A DNA stretch of 61,415 nt from an uncultured Spirochaetaceae bacterium (GCA_944392965.1 CALXYM010000013.1:1-61415); one strand, 5' to 3'. Positions 33,810 through 43,907 are shown, numbered from the stretch's first letter. Translations and numbers: made by a program. Notes: a model not told the origin generated them from the sequence alone.

Positions 33810-34364
33810 ATGCAAAAAGATGAAAATATTCTACTTCATGTATGCTGTGGTCCCTGTTCAACCTCATCAATCGAGCGTCTGCTCTCGGAGGGATGGAGAC
33901 CCGTGCTGTATTTCTCAAACAGCAACATAGATACGGAAGAGGAATTTGAGAAGAGGTATGCAGAGCTTTTGAAAGTCGCAAAGGCAAATGACCTTGAGGT
34001 TCTGAAAGACCATTATGACCATCCATCCTGGCGTTCTGCTGTCTCTGGCTATGAGAAAGAAAGGGAAGGAGGAGAGCGCTGTTCTAAGTGCTTTGCCTTC
34101 AATCTTGAAAGGGCATATATGAAAGCCAGGGAGCTGGGTATTACTCATTTTACCACGACTTTGACTGTCTCCCGCTTCAAGAACTCGGCGAGGATATTCG
34201 CCATTGGAGAGGGGTATGAGGGGTTTGAGAAGATAGATTTCAAGAAGAAGGACGGCTTTAACCGTTCCATCGTCCTCTCAAGGGAGATGGGGCTATATAG
34301 ACAGAACTACTGCGGATGTGAGTTCTCTAAGAAGGAGCGTTCAGATAGTGCGGAAACTGTTTAA
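33810..34364 (+). CDS. queH: Epoxyqueuosine reductase QueH
   Basis: 184 residues, the last step of queuosine synthesis in organisms lacking QueG. The family cysteines are visible: LLHVCCGPCSTSS at the start, GGERCSKCFAFNLERA (about 87), and the end YRQNYCGCEFSKKE, which together bind an iron-sulfur cluster and a second metal. STTLTVSRFKNS-like FTTTLTVSRFKNSARI is also diagnostic. ATG 33810 is nine bases after TATTAT (33795-33800); ATG 33801 is an alternative. It overlaps the cardiolipin synthase gene by 17 bases. Confidence 0.88.
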   Translation: MQKDENILLHVCCGPCSTSSIERLLSEGWRPVLYFSNSNIDTEEEFEKRYAELLKVAKANDLEVLKDHYDHPSWRSAVSGYEKEREGGERCSKCFAFNLERAYMKARELGITHFTTTLTVSRFKNSARIFAIGEGYEGFEKIDFKKKDGFNRSIVLSREMGLYRQNYCGCEFSKKERSDSAETV

Positions 34365-35871
34365 AATCCTCACGTCACGACTTTTCTGGTCAGTCCTCTT
34401 TTTTGCCCTGGAATTTGGCATCATGGTCTATTTCGTATTCTGGGCAGCATATGCGAGAGGCTATTATTTCTATTTCTACATTCTCAGTGCCGCAGTGACC
34501 CTTTTCGTCCTTACCCGTAAGGAGAACCCTTCTTATAAAGTAGTATGGATCGCTCTTGCCTCCATATTCCCAACCCTTGGAGGACTCTTATACCTTATTT
34601 GCGGGAATAAGAAGATAGGCCACAGAGCAGAGAGAAGGCTCCATGATTACATCAACAGCCATCTCACGCTCTCAAGGGACGTTAAGGAGATGGAGGAGGC
34701 TAAGAACCAACTTGTTAAGGACGGGGATGTGCGTCTTGCCACCTATATCTACAATATGACGGGGCTTCCAGCTTATAACAACACGGAGGTTGTTTATTTT
34801 GCTACAGGCGAGGAGTTCTTCGCAGATGTCTATAAGGAATTGGAGAAGGCTGAAAGGTACATATTCCTCGAGTATTTCATAATCGGTCTCGGTGAGGTCT
34901 GGGATAAGACGCTTGACATCCTGAAAAGGAAGGTACAAGAAGGTGTGGATGTCCGTCTCATCTATGATGATATGGGATCGATCAATGCCATTCCCATATA
35001 TTATGATAGGACGCTCAAGAACTATGGTATAAAGACGAAGGTGTTCAATCCTGTGCGGCTTCACCTGAATCCGCGACTTAACTTCCGTGACCACCGTAAG
35101 ATCCTCTCCATAGACGGGGAGGTGTGCTATACCGGAGGGCTTAATCTGGCAGATGAGTATGCCAACAGGGAGATCCGTTTCGGCTATTGGAAGGATAATG
35201 CCATAAAACTGAAAGGGGAGGGATGCTTCTCTCTTACAAGGCTTTTTCTTGAAACGTGGTGCAGTCTGGGAAAAGAGAATATCGATTTAGAATCGTACAG
35301 GCCACAGAAGGCTGCCAGGAACGACGGACTCGTACAGATATTCGGTACCAATCCGTTCTTTCCGGAACCCATGGGAGAAAATGCATATCTTCATATCATA
35401 AACAGTGCACGGCGTTATGTCTGGATAACGACACCATATCTGATTCCTGATGATAAGCTCACAGATGCCCTCTGCATGGCCTCTGAGAGTGGGATAGACG
35501 TGAGGATCGTGACTCCGAATTATCCTGATAAACCGCAGGTGCATGAGGTGACGAGGAGCAATTACGAGGACCTGATCCAGGCGGGTGTGAAGATTTATGA
35601 GTTCACTCCGGGCTTCGTGCATTCGAAGATGTTCCTCTCCGATGATGAGCGTGCGATAGTCGGGACCACGAATCTCGATTACCGTTCGTTCTTCCTGCAT
35701 TTTGAGCTCTCTGTCGCATTCTATGGCTCAAGCGTGATACGCGATGTGAAAGATGATTTTCTTAAGATATTCGATCTTTCCAAGCTGATGAAGGCGGGGG
35801 CTAATGAGAAGATCAATCCGATAAGAAAGGCTTTCAGATATTTTTATAAACTTTTTTCACCTGCGCTTTAA
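34348..35871 (+). CDS. cls: Cardiolipin synthase, phospholipase D type
   Basis: 507 residues. Two membrane segments (about 10-30 and 35-52) and a short third precede two HKD catalytic motifs: NFRDHRKILSIDG (about 250) and FVHSKMFLSDDERAIVGTTN (about 425), each HxKxxxxD. It condenses two phosphatidylglycerols to cardiolipin in the inner membrane. GTG 34348 is used because GGAG (34334-34337) lies ten bases upstream. Confidence 0.9.
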   Translation: MRKLFKILTSRLFWSVLFFALEFGIMVYFVFWAAYARGYYFYFYILSAAVTLFVLTRKENPSYKVVWIALASIFPTLGGLLYLICGNKKIGHRAERRLHDYINSHLTLSRDVKEMEEAKNQLVKDGDVRLATYIYNMTGLPAYNNTEVVYFATGEEFFADVYKELEKAERYIFLEYFIIGLGEVWDKTLDILKRKVQEGVDVRLIYDDMGSINAIPIYYDRTLKNYGIKTKVFNPVRLHLNPRLNFRDHRKILSIDGEVCYTGGLNLADEYANREIRFGYWKDNAIKLKGEGCFSLTRLFLETWCSLGKENIDLESYRPQKAARNDGLVQIFGTNPFFPEPMGENAYLHIINSARRYVWITTPYLIPDDKLTDALCMASESGIDVRIVTPNYPDKPQVHEVTRSNYEDLIQAGVKIYEFTPGFVHSKMFLSDDERAIVGTTNLDYRSFFLHFELSVAFYGSSVIRDVKDDFLKIFDLSKLMKAGANEKINPIRKAFRYFYKLFSPAL

Positions 35872-35892
35872 AAGGTATGGTATAAGATTTCT

Positions 35893-36213
35893 ATGAAACA
35901 GAACGATGTGATGACTAAGGAGGAGGGGAGACTGGCATATGAGGACATCCTCTCCGTCATAACCTCCATTGATGATAAGGAGACGCTTAGAAGTCTCTTT
36001 GATGACCTCTTTACAGAGGCGGAGATCTCGGATTTCGTGCTCCGCTGGCTCCTGATGGATGATCTGAAACGCGGTAAGAGCCAGAGGGAGATTGCAAAGA
36101 ACAGGAATATAAGCCTGTGTAAGATTACGAGGGGAAGCAAGATGCTGAAAAAAAAGGACGGCTTCATGCGCGCCCTTCTCTCAAAACGGTATGACGATCA
36201 TCTGCATCTCTGA
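35893..36213 (+). CDS. TrpR/YerC-family DNA-binding protein
   Basis: 106 residues, all helical. The segment VLRWLLMDDLKRGKSQREIA, then ISLCKITRGSKMLKKKDG is the Trp-repressor helix-turn-helix. No trp genes lie nearby, so tryptophan sensing is not assured; YerC-like members have other or unknown roles. Extended -10 TGG-TATAAG (35878-35886) ends six bases before the ATG with no Shine-Dalgarno. The stop overlaps the convergent glf gene by 16 bases. Confidence 0.78.
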   Translation: MKQNDVMTKEEGRLAYEDILSVITSIDDKETLRSLFDDLFTEAEISDFVLRWLLMDDLKRGKSQREIAKNRNISLCKITRGSKMLKKKDGFMRALLSKRYDDHLHL

Positions 36214-37298
36214 TAGCACCTGAGTGCGGCTTCTATGCTCTTGTCCATGTCGTAATATTTATACTCGGCTAGGCGGCCTCCGGTGATGAGGCGCTTATCC
36301 TCATCGGCAAGAGCACGGTAGCGCCCGTAAAGCTCAGTGTTCCTTGTATCCGATACGGGGTAGTAGGGCTCTCCCGTCTCCTCATAGCTGACAGGGTATT
36401 CCTTGCTTATCCAGGTCACGGGACTCTCCTCCCTTAGAAAGTGCTTGTGTTCGATGATCCTCGTATAGCTCTTCTCATGGGATGTGTAATTGACGACGGC
36501 GTTCCCCTGATAGTTCTCGCATTCGATCCTCTCATGGTCGAATATCTCTGAGCGGTACTCGAGTTTTCCGAACTTGTAACCATAGAACTCATCAAGACAT
36601 CCCGTGTAGAGGATGCGGTCTGCAAGAGCATCCCATCTTTCTCTCTCTACAAGGTAGTCAGTGCCGAGGATGATATCTGCACCATCGAGCATTTTGTCGA
36701 TTATGGCATTATAACCTTCTTCAGGAATCCCCTGATAGCGGTCATTGAAGTAGTTGTTGTCGTATGTGAAACGCACTGGCAGACGTCTTATTATCTCAGG
36801 AGGAAGTTCCTTGCAGTCTCTTCCCCACTGCTTTTCCGTGTACTCTTTCACGAGCTTTTCGTATATCGTTCTTCCAACGAGGCTTATCGCCTGCTCTTCA
36901 AGATTCCTCGGTTCTCCTTTGATCTCCTTTCTCTCCTCATCAATCCTCCGCTTCGCCTCTTCTGGGGTGAAGATTGAGAACATTTTTGAGAATGTGTTCA
37001 TGTTGAAGGGCAGATTGTAGACCTCTCCGTGATAGTATGCTACTGGACTGTTGATATAGTTATTAAATGATGTGAACTGGTTCACATAGTCCCATACCTC
37101 CTTATTCGAGGTATGGAATATATGTGCTCCGTATTTATGGATGGAGATCCCGTCCCGTCTCTCCTGATAGACGTTACCTCCCGTATGCTCCCTTTTCTCT
37201 ATGATCAAGACCGTCTTTCCATCCCTGATCGCCTCGTAGGCGAACACGGAGGAGAACAGACCTGCTCCGACCAGCAGATAATCATAATGGCTTCTCAT
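36198..37298 (-). CDS. glf: UDP-galactopyranose mutase
   Basis: 366 residues, usual length. An FAD-binding start (YLLVGAGLFSSVFAYEAI, then IEKREHTGGNVYQ) is followed by HKYGAHIFHTSNKEVW, YTEKQWGRDCKELP, RLPVRFTYDNNYFNDRYQG and the ending GGRLAEYKYYDMD, all diagnostic. It interconverts UDP-galactopyranose and UDP-galactofuranose for surface glycans. The start overlaps the DEAD-box gene stop (ATGA), so they are one operon, although functionally unrelated. Confidence 0.93.
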   Translation of the reverse strand: MRSHYDYLLVGAGLFSSVFAYEAIRDGKTVLIIEKREHTGGNVYQERRDGISIHKYGAHIFHTSNKEVWDYVNQFTSFNNYINSPVAYYHGEVYNLPFNMNTFSKMFSIFTPEEAKRRIDEERKEIKGEPRNLEEQAISLVGRTIYEKLVKEYTEKQWGRDCKELPPEIIRRLPVRFTYDNNYFNDRYQGIPEEGYNAIIDKMLDGADIILGTDYLVERERWDALADRILYTGCLDEFYGYKFGKLEYRSEIFDHERIECENYQGNAVVNYTSHEKSYTRIIEHKHFLREESPVTWISKEYPVSYEETGEPYYPVSDTRNTELYGRYRALADEDKRLITGGRLAEYKYYDMDKSIEAALRCYQRCR

Positions 37299-39100
37299 CT
37301 CTTTCTCTTCTTGCTTTTTTCCTTTTTACCCTTTCTCTTTTCATTTACCCTGGGCTTTGGGGTACCGTCAAGCCTTACATCCTTTCCGTATGGCTGCTCT
37401 TCCTCCCTTCTGCCTCTCTTACGGGACCTTGCCCTCTCGCTTATGCCCTTCTTTTTCCTGGATGCGGGTATCTCATCCGTATGGGCCTTCGTCACAAGTG
37501 GTCGTCCCTTTCCCTTAGAGAAGTATTTTAATATCTTTTCAGCGACTGCAAAAGGTGCATTGACGAATGAGAAGTCCTCCATGACCTCTATTCCCATCAG
37601 GTCCTCATCTCTTACTCCAACCTGGTCGATAAGGGTATTCGCAAGGCTTCTCTTTGTAAAACCATCCCTTCTTCCACGTGCGATGAAGAGCCTTGTAAGA
37701 CCTTCCTCATCGATGCTGGCACTATTGACCTTGTCGTATCTTCCCCTGTTCTTCTCAGTCTTTTCATCCCTTACCGGGGTTATCTTCTTATACTGGCTCT
37801 TATCAAGCTCGTCCTTGTAGATAGATTCGATGATGGCGGCAAACGCCTTCAGAGGATCCCTTTCCTTTCCAAGGATCGCATAGGCGATGTTCATGTAATC
37901 CTCTTTAGGTTCGATTGCGACCTTCTCCTTGAGATCAAGGAGGATCTTTCTTCTCTTTGCCTGGATAACCTCTTCCGGTTCTGGGACTCTCTCCTTCTCA
38001 ATCTCCGAGGATGTCGCCTTCTTGATGAAGTTGAATCTTCTTCCTTCCCTGGGGGTTATGAATGTTATCGCGGTTCCCTCATGACCCGCTCTTCCCGTCC
38101 TTCCTACGCGGTGAATGTAGATCTCCGGATCCTCGGGGATGGAGTAGTTTATGACGTGAGTCAGTTCCTGTATGTCGAGGCCACGGGATGCAACGTCGGT
38201 TGCAACGAGGATTGAAAGGCGTTTCTCCTTCATCCTTTTCAGTATGACCTCCCTCTCCCTCTGCGAGAGATCTCCATGAAGTGCCTGCGCGTCATAGCCG
38301 CGGCTTATGAGCTTGTTCGCAATCTCCTCACACTGGACTTTCGTCCTGCAGAAGATCACACCGTAGAAACTTACCTCCCTGTCTATGATCCTTGTAAGGG
38401 CTTCGAGCTTATCCGATTCCCTCACCTCGAAATATATCTGATGGGTGTTCCTGCTGGAGATGTCCTTTATCTCGGTTCTCACTAGCTTGTAGTCGTGCAT
38501 GAATCGCTCTGCGATCGAGAGGACCGGTTTTGGCATCGTCGCACTGAACATCAGCATCCTCTTGGACTCGGGAGTCGCCTTTAATATCTCTTCTATGTCC
38601 TCGATGAATCCCATGTCGAGCATCTCATCAGCCTCATCAAGAACCGCGAATTTCAGGTTTTCCAGTTTCAGCGTCCCTCTCTTGATGTGATCCAGGATCC
38701 TTCCGGGGGTTCCCACTACGACATCTACGCCCTTTCTGAGCCTCTTGAGCTGGTTTTCCATGCTCGCACCGCCATAAATAGGGGTAACCTCGATCTTCTT
38801 CTCTCCCTTGAGACTCGTTATCTCTTCCGATACCTGTATCGCAAGCTCTCTCGTAGGGCAGAGGATAAGTGCCTCAGGTTCTCTCGCTCCACCTGAGATC
38901 GTCTCTATTATCGGAAGCGCGAACGCCGCGGTCTTTCCCGTTCCCGTCTGCGCTTGTCCTATGACTTCCGTATTCTCTTCTAAAAGCAGGGGGATACACA
39001 GTTTCTGTATCTCCGTCGGTTCTTCAAATCCCTTAGCCTTTAGGGCCTCAATGGTCTTGTCGCTTAGACCCAGTTTCTTAAATTCCTCTAAATTTTCCAT
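37295..39100 (-). CDS. deaD: DEAD-box RNA helicase with DbpA-type RNA-binding domain
   Basis: 601 residues. Motifs: Q motif region GFEEPTEIQKLCIP, I AQTGTGKT, Ia PTRELAIQ, II VLDEADEML, III FSATMP, and motif VI HRVGRTGRAG. The C-terminal DbpA-like RRM (about 470-545: LTRLFIARGRRDGFTKRSL, then GIEVMEDFSFVNAP) is followed by a Lys/Arg-rich tail. CsdA/DeaD-type helicases unwind rRNA and mRNA structure, especially in the cold. It heads the operon with glf. Confidence 0.9.
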   Translation of the reverse strand: MENLEEFKKLGLSDKTIEALKAKGFEEPTEIQKLCIPLLLEENTEVIGQAQTGTGKTAAFALPIIETISGGAREPEALILCPTRELAIQVSEEITSLKGEKKIEVTPIYGGASMENQLKRLRKGVDVVVGTPGRILDHIKRGTLKLENLKFAVLDEADEMLDMGFIEDIEEILKATPESKRMLMFSATMPKPVLSIAERFMHDYKLVRTEIKDISSRNTHQIYFEVRESDKLEALTRIIDREVSFYGVIFCRTKVQCEEIANKLISRGYDAQALHGDLSQREREVILKRMKEKRLSILVATDVASRGLDIQELTHVINYSIPEDPEIYIHRVGRTGRAGHEGTAITFITPREGRRFNFIKKATSSEIEKERVPEPEEVIQAKRRKILLDLKEKVAIEPKEDYMNIAYAILGKERDPLKAFAAIIESIYKDELDKSQYKKITPVRDEKTEKNRGRYDKVNSASIDEEGLTRLFIARGRRDGFTKRSLANTLIDQVGVRDEDLMGIEVMEDFSFVNAPFAVAEKILKYFSKGKGRPLVTKAHTDEIPASRKKKGISERARSRKRGRREEEQPYGKDVRLDGTPKPRVNEKRKGKKEKSKKRKR

Positions 39101-39422
39101 AACCCGTGAAGTCTATAGTATTAAAGAAGTTAATGCAATATGGAGAAAACGGATAAATTCATATAATCTTGTATTTCTATCGAGGCGGAGGACCTTATGC
39201 GGATCTCCTTGACACAGATGGATTCCTCTTTATTTTTTCTCTCGTTCAATCTTATTTTGCCATTCGTTTATTTTCCTGGTATGAGAAATATGAAAATATG
39301 CTCTGATGGTACATATTTCGTTATAAAACTTAAAGTTGTAGTATAAAAAATATATTGACTTATAGTTATTTGTATTGGTAATATATCCGTAACCGAATGC
39401 TATATTAATTTTGGGGGAAATT
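39101..39422. other. Intergenic region with the promoter of the lipoprotein gene
   Basis: 322 bases between divergent genes. The only clear element is TTGACT (39355-39360), 18 bases, TAATAT (39379-39384) for the gene at 39423, which has GGGGG as ribosome site. The rest is AT-rich and holds nothing I can name. Confidence 0.5.
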
Positions 39423-40004
39423 ATGAAAAACAAAGTGAGATTTGCTGTTTTCATGGCACTTGTGGTTGCTCTTATCACAGGATGTTCAATCTTCGGCGGT
39501 GGAGACTGGAAGAGTGGGGTTGTCGATACCCTGTCCGTCAAGCATGATGAGTTCACGATGGAGACGGAGTATTCCATGCAGGATGCTTCGGGATTCTATT
39601 ATTCAGTTCTTCCTGTTAAGCTCTCATATACGACGGGAGATGAGGATATCGGAGGTGATCCGGATTGGAGAATGACGATAACGCAGTATGAGACGATGGG
39701 CCTTGGTCGCTCCTTCTCCGTCGATAATGTCGCCATCCTCAACAGCAGGGGAGATCGCTTCTTCACTGATATCAACGGACGTCTTGATTTCTACTCCGGT
39801 GATGCCACAGGTGGAGTGATCCTTAATGATGAGGAGATTGCACAGCTTTATCAGGTGTTCACGGATCCGGACAATCTCGAGTATATCAGGATCAGGTTCA
39901 ATGAGGATGATGATCTCGTTTATGACATGACACAGCCACAGGCATATGCAGTGACGTATTTCATCGATTACATCAGGAACACGGTCCAGCCGACGGAAGT
40001 GTAA
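39423..40004 (+). CDS. Hypothetical lipoprotein
   Basis: 193 residues. A signal peptide ends in the lipobox LITGC (Cys at residue 21), followed by a Gly-rich linker. The mature part is acidic, beta-rich and unrecognised, with FYYSVLPVKLSYTT and YIRIRFNEDDDLVYDM. No membrane segment besides the signal. It stands alone, with its own promoter and terminator. Confidence 0.75.
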   Translation: MKNKVRFAVFMALVVALITGCSIFGGGDWKSGVVDTLSVKHDEFTMETEYSMQDASGFYYSVLPVKLSYTTGDEDIGGDPDWRMTITQYETMGLGRSFSVDNVAILNSRGDRFFTDINGRLDFYSGDATGGVILNDEEIAQLYQVFTDPDNLEYIRIRFNEDDDLVYDMTQPQAYAVTYFIDYIRNTVQPTEV

Positions 40005-40026
40005 TAATACGGATTACCGGTAAAAT

Positions 40027-40057
40027 AGGCTATTGGAGCAATCTAATAGCCTTTTTT
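40027..40057 (+). terminator. Rho-independent terminator
   Basis: GGCTATT (40028-40034) and AATAGCC (40045-40051), 7 bp, followed by six T. Confidence 0.8.
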
Positions 40058-40087
40058 GTTGATTTATATGTCAGAAAACAGGAAAAT

Positions 40088-42253
40088 ATGTGCATGGATT
40101 TCACTTATGGGAAAGATGAACTCGTCCGAAAAGGTTTGAACGAGGATCAGATTGCTGCAATAACCGATTTCTCAAGCGATCTTTTGGTTCTCTCTACCGC
40201 GGGATCGGGGAAGACTAGGGTTATTACTGAAAAGATAGCGTATGCATTGGGTGTCCTCAGATACTCTCCTGATTCGATTCTTGCCATTACTTTCACGAAC
40301 AAGGCAGTCGATGAGATGAGGAATAGGGTGAGGACTTTATGTGGAGAGAGGTTTGATTTAAGTAATCTTACGATCTCGACATTCCACTCCTTTGGGCTGA
40401 GCATAATAAAGTCTTATCTGGGGAAGGAGTATGAGGATTATGAGAAGAAGGATGAGAACGAGAGGTTTTCTATAATCCAAAGGTTGTTTGATGTTGAGAA
40501 AAAAGAGGCTAAGAATATCGGATCTCTGATAGAGATGGCGAAGAACAATGAGATATTCCCCTCTGATAGGGATGATGTTGAGGCGATGGCTGCAGAAGGC
40601 AACTGCCCTGATTTCCCCCGTTACTATAGCCAATACGAGGATGAGTTCAGAGCCCATAAATATTTTGATTACGAGGACATGATCATAAAGGCAGATAATA
40701 TCCTCGAAGAGAATCCAAAGCTCAGAGCATATTATAACAACAGATATAAGCTGATACTTGTTGACGAGTATCAGGATACGAACAAAATCCAGGACTCATT
40801 TCTAAAGAATGTGAAAGGCCCAGACTGCCAGCTTGTCGTCGTCGGAGATGACGATCAGGGGATTTACGGTTTCAGAGGTGCGAGGGTGGAGAACATCCGT
40901 TCCTATCATGAGAATGGGGATGTGAGGACGATAAACCTTGGTTGTAATTACAGGTCCACCAAAGCCATATTGAATTTAGCAACCGCAATAATAGAGAAAA
41001 GCACGGACAGGATTTCAAAGAGAATATTCACGAAGAACGAGGAAGGGGAGAAGCCTCTTGTCTTCAATGCCTATGACAGGGATGATGAGATAAGGAAGAT
41101 CATCGAGATCATAGAGGAGGATCCCGATATGGATACCGCGATCCTTGCAAGAAAAAATAGCATCATAAACAATTTTATCTATCCACTGCTTCATAGAAAT
41201 CTTCCTCTCGACATACAGGATGGTGGATTGTCCCTGCTTAAGGGTGATGTGGTGAAGAAGGCTTTCTACATTCTATTGTTAATGGATGAACCTCTTAATG
41301 GGGAGGCGTTTGTAGGATGTCTTCCTTCAGAAGATGATTTGAGTGATGATGATGTCGAGGCGATATGTCTTACCGATTATTCCGATTACATAGACGCGAT
41401 TGAAAAGGCTCTGAGAGGAGGTCTCTTATCAGGAAGAGGTAGAGTCTGGGCCTCTCGTTTCCTTGAATTCTATAAGAGGGCGGAGAATCTGAAGGATGAA
41501 AGGGTATCTACTGCTTTTGAGAATGCCATCATACACCTGATACTCGGGGAGGACGGGTTTTCTAAGAAGAAAAAAAGTAGTGATAAGATAAGGGAATTCT
41601 TACAGTTGAAAAATACATGTTTCGTCCGTTCCGGAAGTACCTTACTTCATGATTTCCTCGCCGTTTTCAAACGTTCAAAAAAAGATGAAACCGATAATAA
41701 GGATGAAGAGGCCGTCAATACGATAAAACTTCTTACCATCCATAAGGCGAAAGGTCTTGAATTCGACAGGGTCTTCGTTGTTGGAGTAAATGATGATGTC
41801 ATTCCCTCTGCCAAGGCAGAACGTCTTGATGAAGAGGAGGAAGAGAGGAGACTCTTTTACGTGGCACTTACGAGGGCTAAGAAGAGACTTTACGTAAGTT
41901 ACTGCGACCAGGATAACAAAGGAAATGATTGTGTTCCTTCCCGATTTCTATGGGATGTAAATCCCGCTCTGTACAATGGAACAGTTGAAGGAGCCGATGA
42001 TTTTATACCATTCATACCTGCAGATGATATCATCCTTACAAATAAGGTCGCAGAACCTGCCCCTGAAAAACCTCATCCAAAGGATGTTTTCAAATGTGGG
42101 GATGTTGTCATCACACCTAAGGGGTATAAGGCTGCCATAACACATATCGATGATAGACTGCATTTACGTATCTTAGATAAAGGAATAAACATTTATTACG
42201 ATATTGGAAGGGCTGTTAAGGAACTGACTTTTTATAAAAAGGAGGAAGAATAG
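40088..42253 (+). CDS. UvrD/Rep-type superfamily 1A DNA helicase
   Basis: 721 residues. LSTAGSGKTRVITEKI (motif I, residue 35), AITFTNKAVDEMRNR (Ia), LILVDEYQDTNKIQ (II), VVGDDDQGIYGFRGA (III), LGCNYRSTKAILN (IV), TIHKAKGLEFDRVFVVG (V) and RLFYVALTRAKKRLYVSY (VI) are all present, so it is an active 3'-5' helicase by motif. The last 60 residues (DVVITPKGYKAAITHID) look like a small beta domain as in PcrA/UvrD tails. Only one base separates it from the Pif1-like gene. Confidence 0.88.
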   Translation: MCMDFTYGKDELVRKGLNEDQIAAITDFSSDLLVLSTAGSGKTRVITEKIAYALGVLRYSPDSILAITFTNKAVDEMRNRVRTLCGERFDLSNLTISTFHSFGLSIIKSYLGKEYEDYEKKDENERFSIIQRLFDVEKKEAKNIGSLIEMAKNNEIFPSDRDDVEAMAAEGNCPDFPRYYSQYEDEFRAHKYFDYEDMIIKADNILEENPKLRAYYNNRYKLILVDEYQDTNKIQDSFLKNVKGPDCQLVVVGDDDQGIYGFRGARVENIRSYHENGDVRTINLGCNYRSTKAILNLATAIIEKSTDRISKRIFTKNEEGEKPLVFNAYDRDDEIRKIIEIIEEDPDMDTAILARKNSIINNFIYPLLHRNLPLDIQDGGLSLLKGDVVKKAFYILLLMDEPLNGEAFVGCLPSEDDLSDDDVEAICLTDYSDYIDAIEKALRGGLLSGRGRVWASRFLEFYKRAENLKDERVSTAFENAIIHLILGEDGFSKKKKSSDKIREFLQLKNTCFVRSGSTLLHDFLAVFKRSKKDETDNKDEEAVNTIKLLTIHKAKGLEFDRVFVVGVNDDVIPSAKAERLDEEEEERRLFYVALTRAKKRLYVSYCDQDNKGNDCVPSRFLWDVNPALYNGTVEGADDFIPFIPADDIILTNKVAEPAPEKPHPKDVFKCGDVVITPKGYKAAITHIDDRLHLRILDKGINIYYDIGRAVKELTFYKKEEE

Positions 42254-42254
42254 G

Positions 42255-43904
42255 ATGGGAATACCTTTCACGTATCAGGGGAAGGAATACTCTATTCCAG
42301 ATAAGTATGATTATGTGAAATTGGATGATGAGATGTTCAGGAAAGCGTTGGCCGTCTGTTATGACGGGGAATATCCCATCGTCACAATCTCTGGAGCCGG
42401 AGGTTGCGGAAAGAGCGTGATATACCAAATCATCTATGACTCCTTTCCTGGCAAGTGCCTTGCCATGGCAAGTACAGGAGTTGCCGCGTTCAATATCGCG
42501 CAGCATGGTATCAAATGTTCGACCATACATTCTGCGCTGCGTTTAAGCGCACTTCCGATATACAACTGGGACCAGATCAATCCAGGCGTGCTTAAGATAC
42601 TCGACAAATACGAATACCTCCTGATTGATGAGATAAGCATGGTGGATTGCAATCTCCTAGATTATATCCTGAGTAATGTGAGATATCTGAATGGAAAAAG
42701 GCCGAAGGGTGGGAAATTGAAGGTGATCCTATTTGGGGATGTCTTACAGCTGCCCCCTGTTTCCAGCGTACCTTCGAGGGAATATGGCATTAGCAGGCAG
42801 AGAAGGGAGATTCAGGAGAAATGGAGAGGCCGTTATGGAACTGCTGAGATAGGCTACTGGTTCTTCTCTCCCGTATTCATGGCTACTAAGAGGATCACGA
42901 TAGAACTTAAAGCTGTGTACCGTCAGGAGGATGGATCATTTAAGTCGATGTTGGAAGCTATCCGTTTTGCTAAAAAGGACGAGCTGGAAGTGGTATTGAA
43001 GAAGATAAACGAGAGGGTTGTAGACGAGGAGGAGCACAGGAAGAAATATGAGAGGGACAACATGCCGCTGTTGTTCCTAACAGGAAGAAATGATGACGTG
43101 AAGGCCTATAACGAGAGGCAACTTGAATGTTTCAGTCGTGATGGGGTAGAAAAACATGAGTATTCATCCGTTGTCGCGGGGCCCTTCACCGATGATAAGT
43201 TCTATTCCAAATACGATAATAAGGATAAAGAAGGGAGGGAATGTATCTTCAAGGATTTCTTTCCCACTCTGGAGGACAGTCAGTGTCTTTACCTAGGGCA
43301 GCAGGTGATGTGTCTTTGCAATGACAGGGAGAGGGGATTCCAAAACGGAACCCTTGGAAAGATAATTGATTTCAGATACTCTGCTGAGGACGATATTTAT
43401 CTGCCATATGTGAAGACGTTCGATGACAGGAAACCTTTCCTCGTTCCTTATCATGAATTCGAGTACTATGCTGCATACATGGAGAAAGGTGAGATCGTCT
43501 ATGACAGGATATTCACCGTCAAGACGCTTGCATGCAAGAGCGCGTATGCCGTTACGTTTCATAAGGCGCAGGGGTTAACTCTGGATGCCGTCTATATCGA
43601 TACGAGACATAAGGACAGTGAGAGTGATGGAGGAGAGAGCTACATACCGGATTCGGGGATATATCTAGGACTATCTAGATGTCGGACGCTGGAGGGAATC
43701 GGACTGAATGACACGATCACTCAGGATCAGGTGAGGGTGAACGGGTATGCCACCCTCTTTTTCCTTCCAACAAGGGATGATATCGTAGAGGAGGGGAAAA
43801 GGTCTCCGGATTTCGAAAAGAGGATAAATGCGAAGAACATAATAAGAATGCGAAGGCACCCTCTTAGGCCCTCTTTCTTACTGGATGATGATGAGGAGGA
43901 TTAA
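42255..43904 (+). CDS. Pif1/RecD-like superfamily 1B DNA helicase
   Basis: 549 residues. Motif I SGAGGCGKSVIYQ (about 45), LAMASTGVAAFNI (Ia), YLLIDEISMVDCN (II), VILFGDVLQLPPV (III), and near the C terminus CKSAYAVTFHKAQGLTLDAV with YLGLSRCRTLEGI, the SH3-containing Pif1/RecD2 ending. It is probably a 5'-3' helicase. GGAGG (42240) precedes the ATG. The tight pairing with a UvrD-type helicase suggests that the two act together. Confidence 0.85.
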   Translation: MGIPFTYQGKEYSIPDKYDYVKLDDEMFRKALAVCYDGEYPIVTISGAGGCGKSVIYQIIYDSFPGKCLAMASTGVAAFNIAQHGIKCSTIHSALRLSALPIYNWDQINPGVLKILDKYEYLLIDEISMVDCNLLDYILSNVRYLNGKRPKGGKLKVILFGDVLQLPPVSSVPSREYGISRQRREIQEKWRGRYGTAEIGYWFFSPVFMATKRITIELKAVYRQEDGSFKSMLEAIRFAKKDELEVVLKKINERVVDEEEHRKKYERDNMPLLFLTGRNDDVKAYNERQLECFSRDGVEKHEYSSVVAGPFTDDKFYSKYDNKDKEGRECIFKDFFPTLEDSQCLYLGQQVMCLCNDRERGFQNGTLGKIIDFRYSAEDDIYLPYVKTFDDRKPFLVPYHEFEYYAAYMEKGEIVYDRIFTVKTLACKSAYAVTFHKAQGLTLDAVYIDTRHKDSESDGGESYIPDSGIYLGLSRCRTLEGIGLNDTITQDQVRVNGYATLFFLPTRDDIVEEGKRSPDFEKRINAKNIIRMRRHPLRPSFLLDDDEED

Positions 43905-43907
43905 AGA

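Noticed and set aside
39221-39422. A riboswitch or small RNA in the gap before the lipoprotein gene
   Set aside because: I see only AT-rich sequence and a standard promoter; no stable paired elements.
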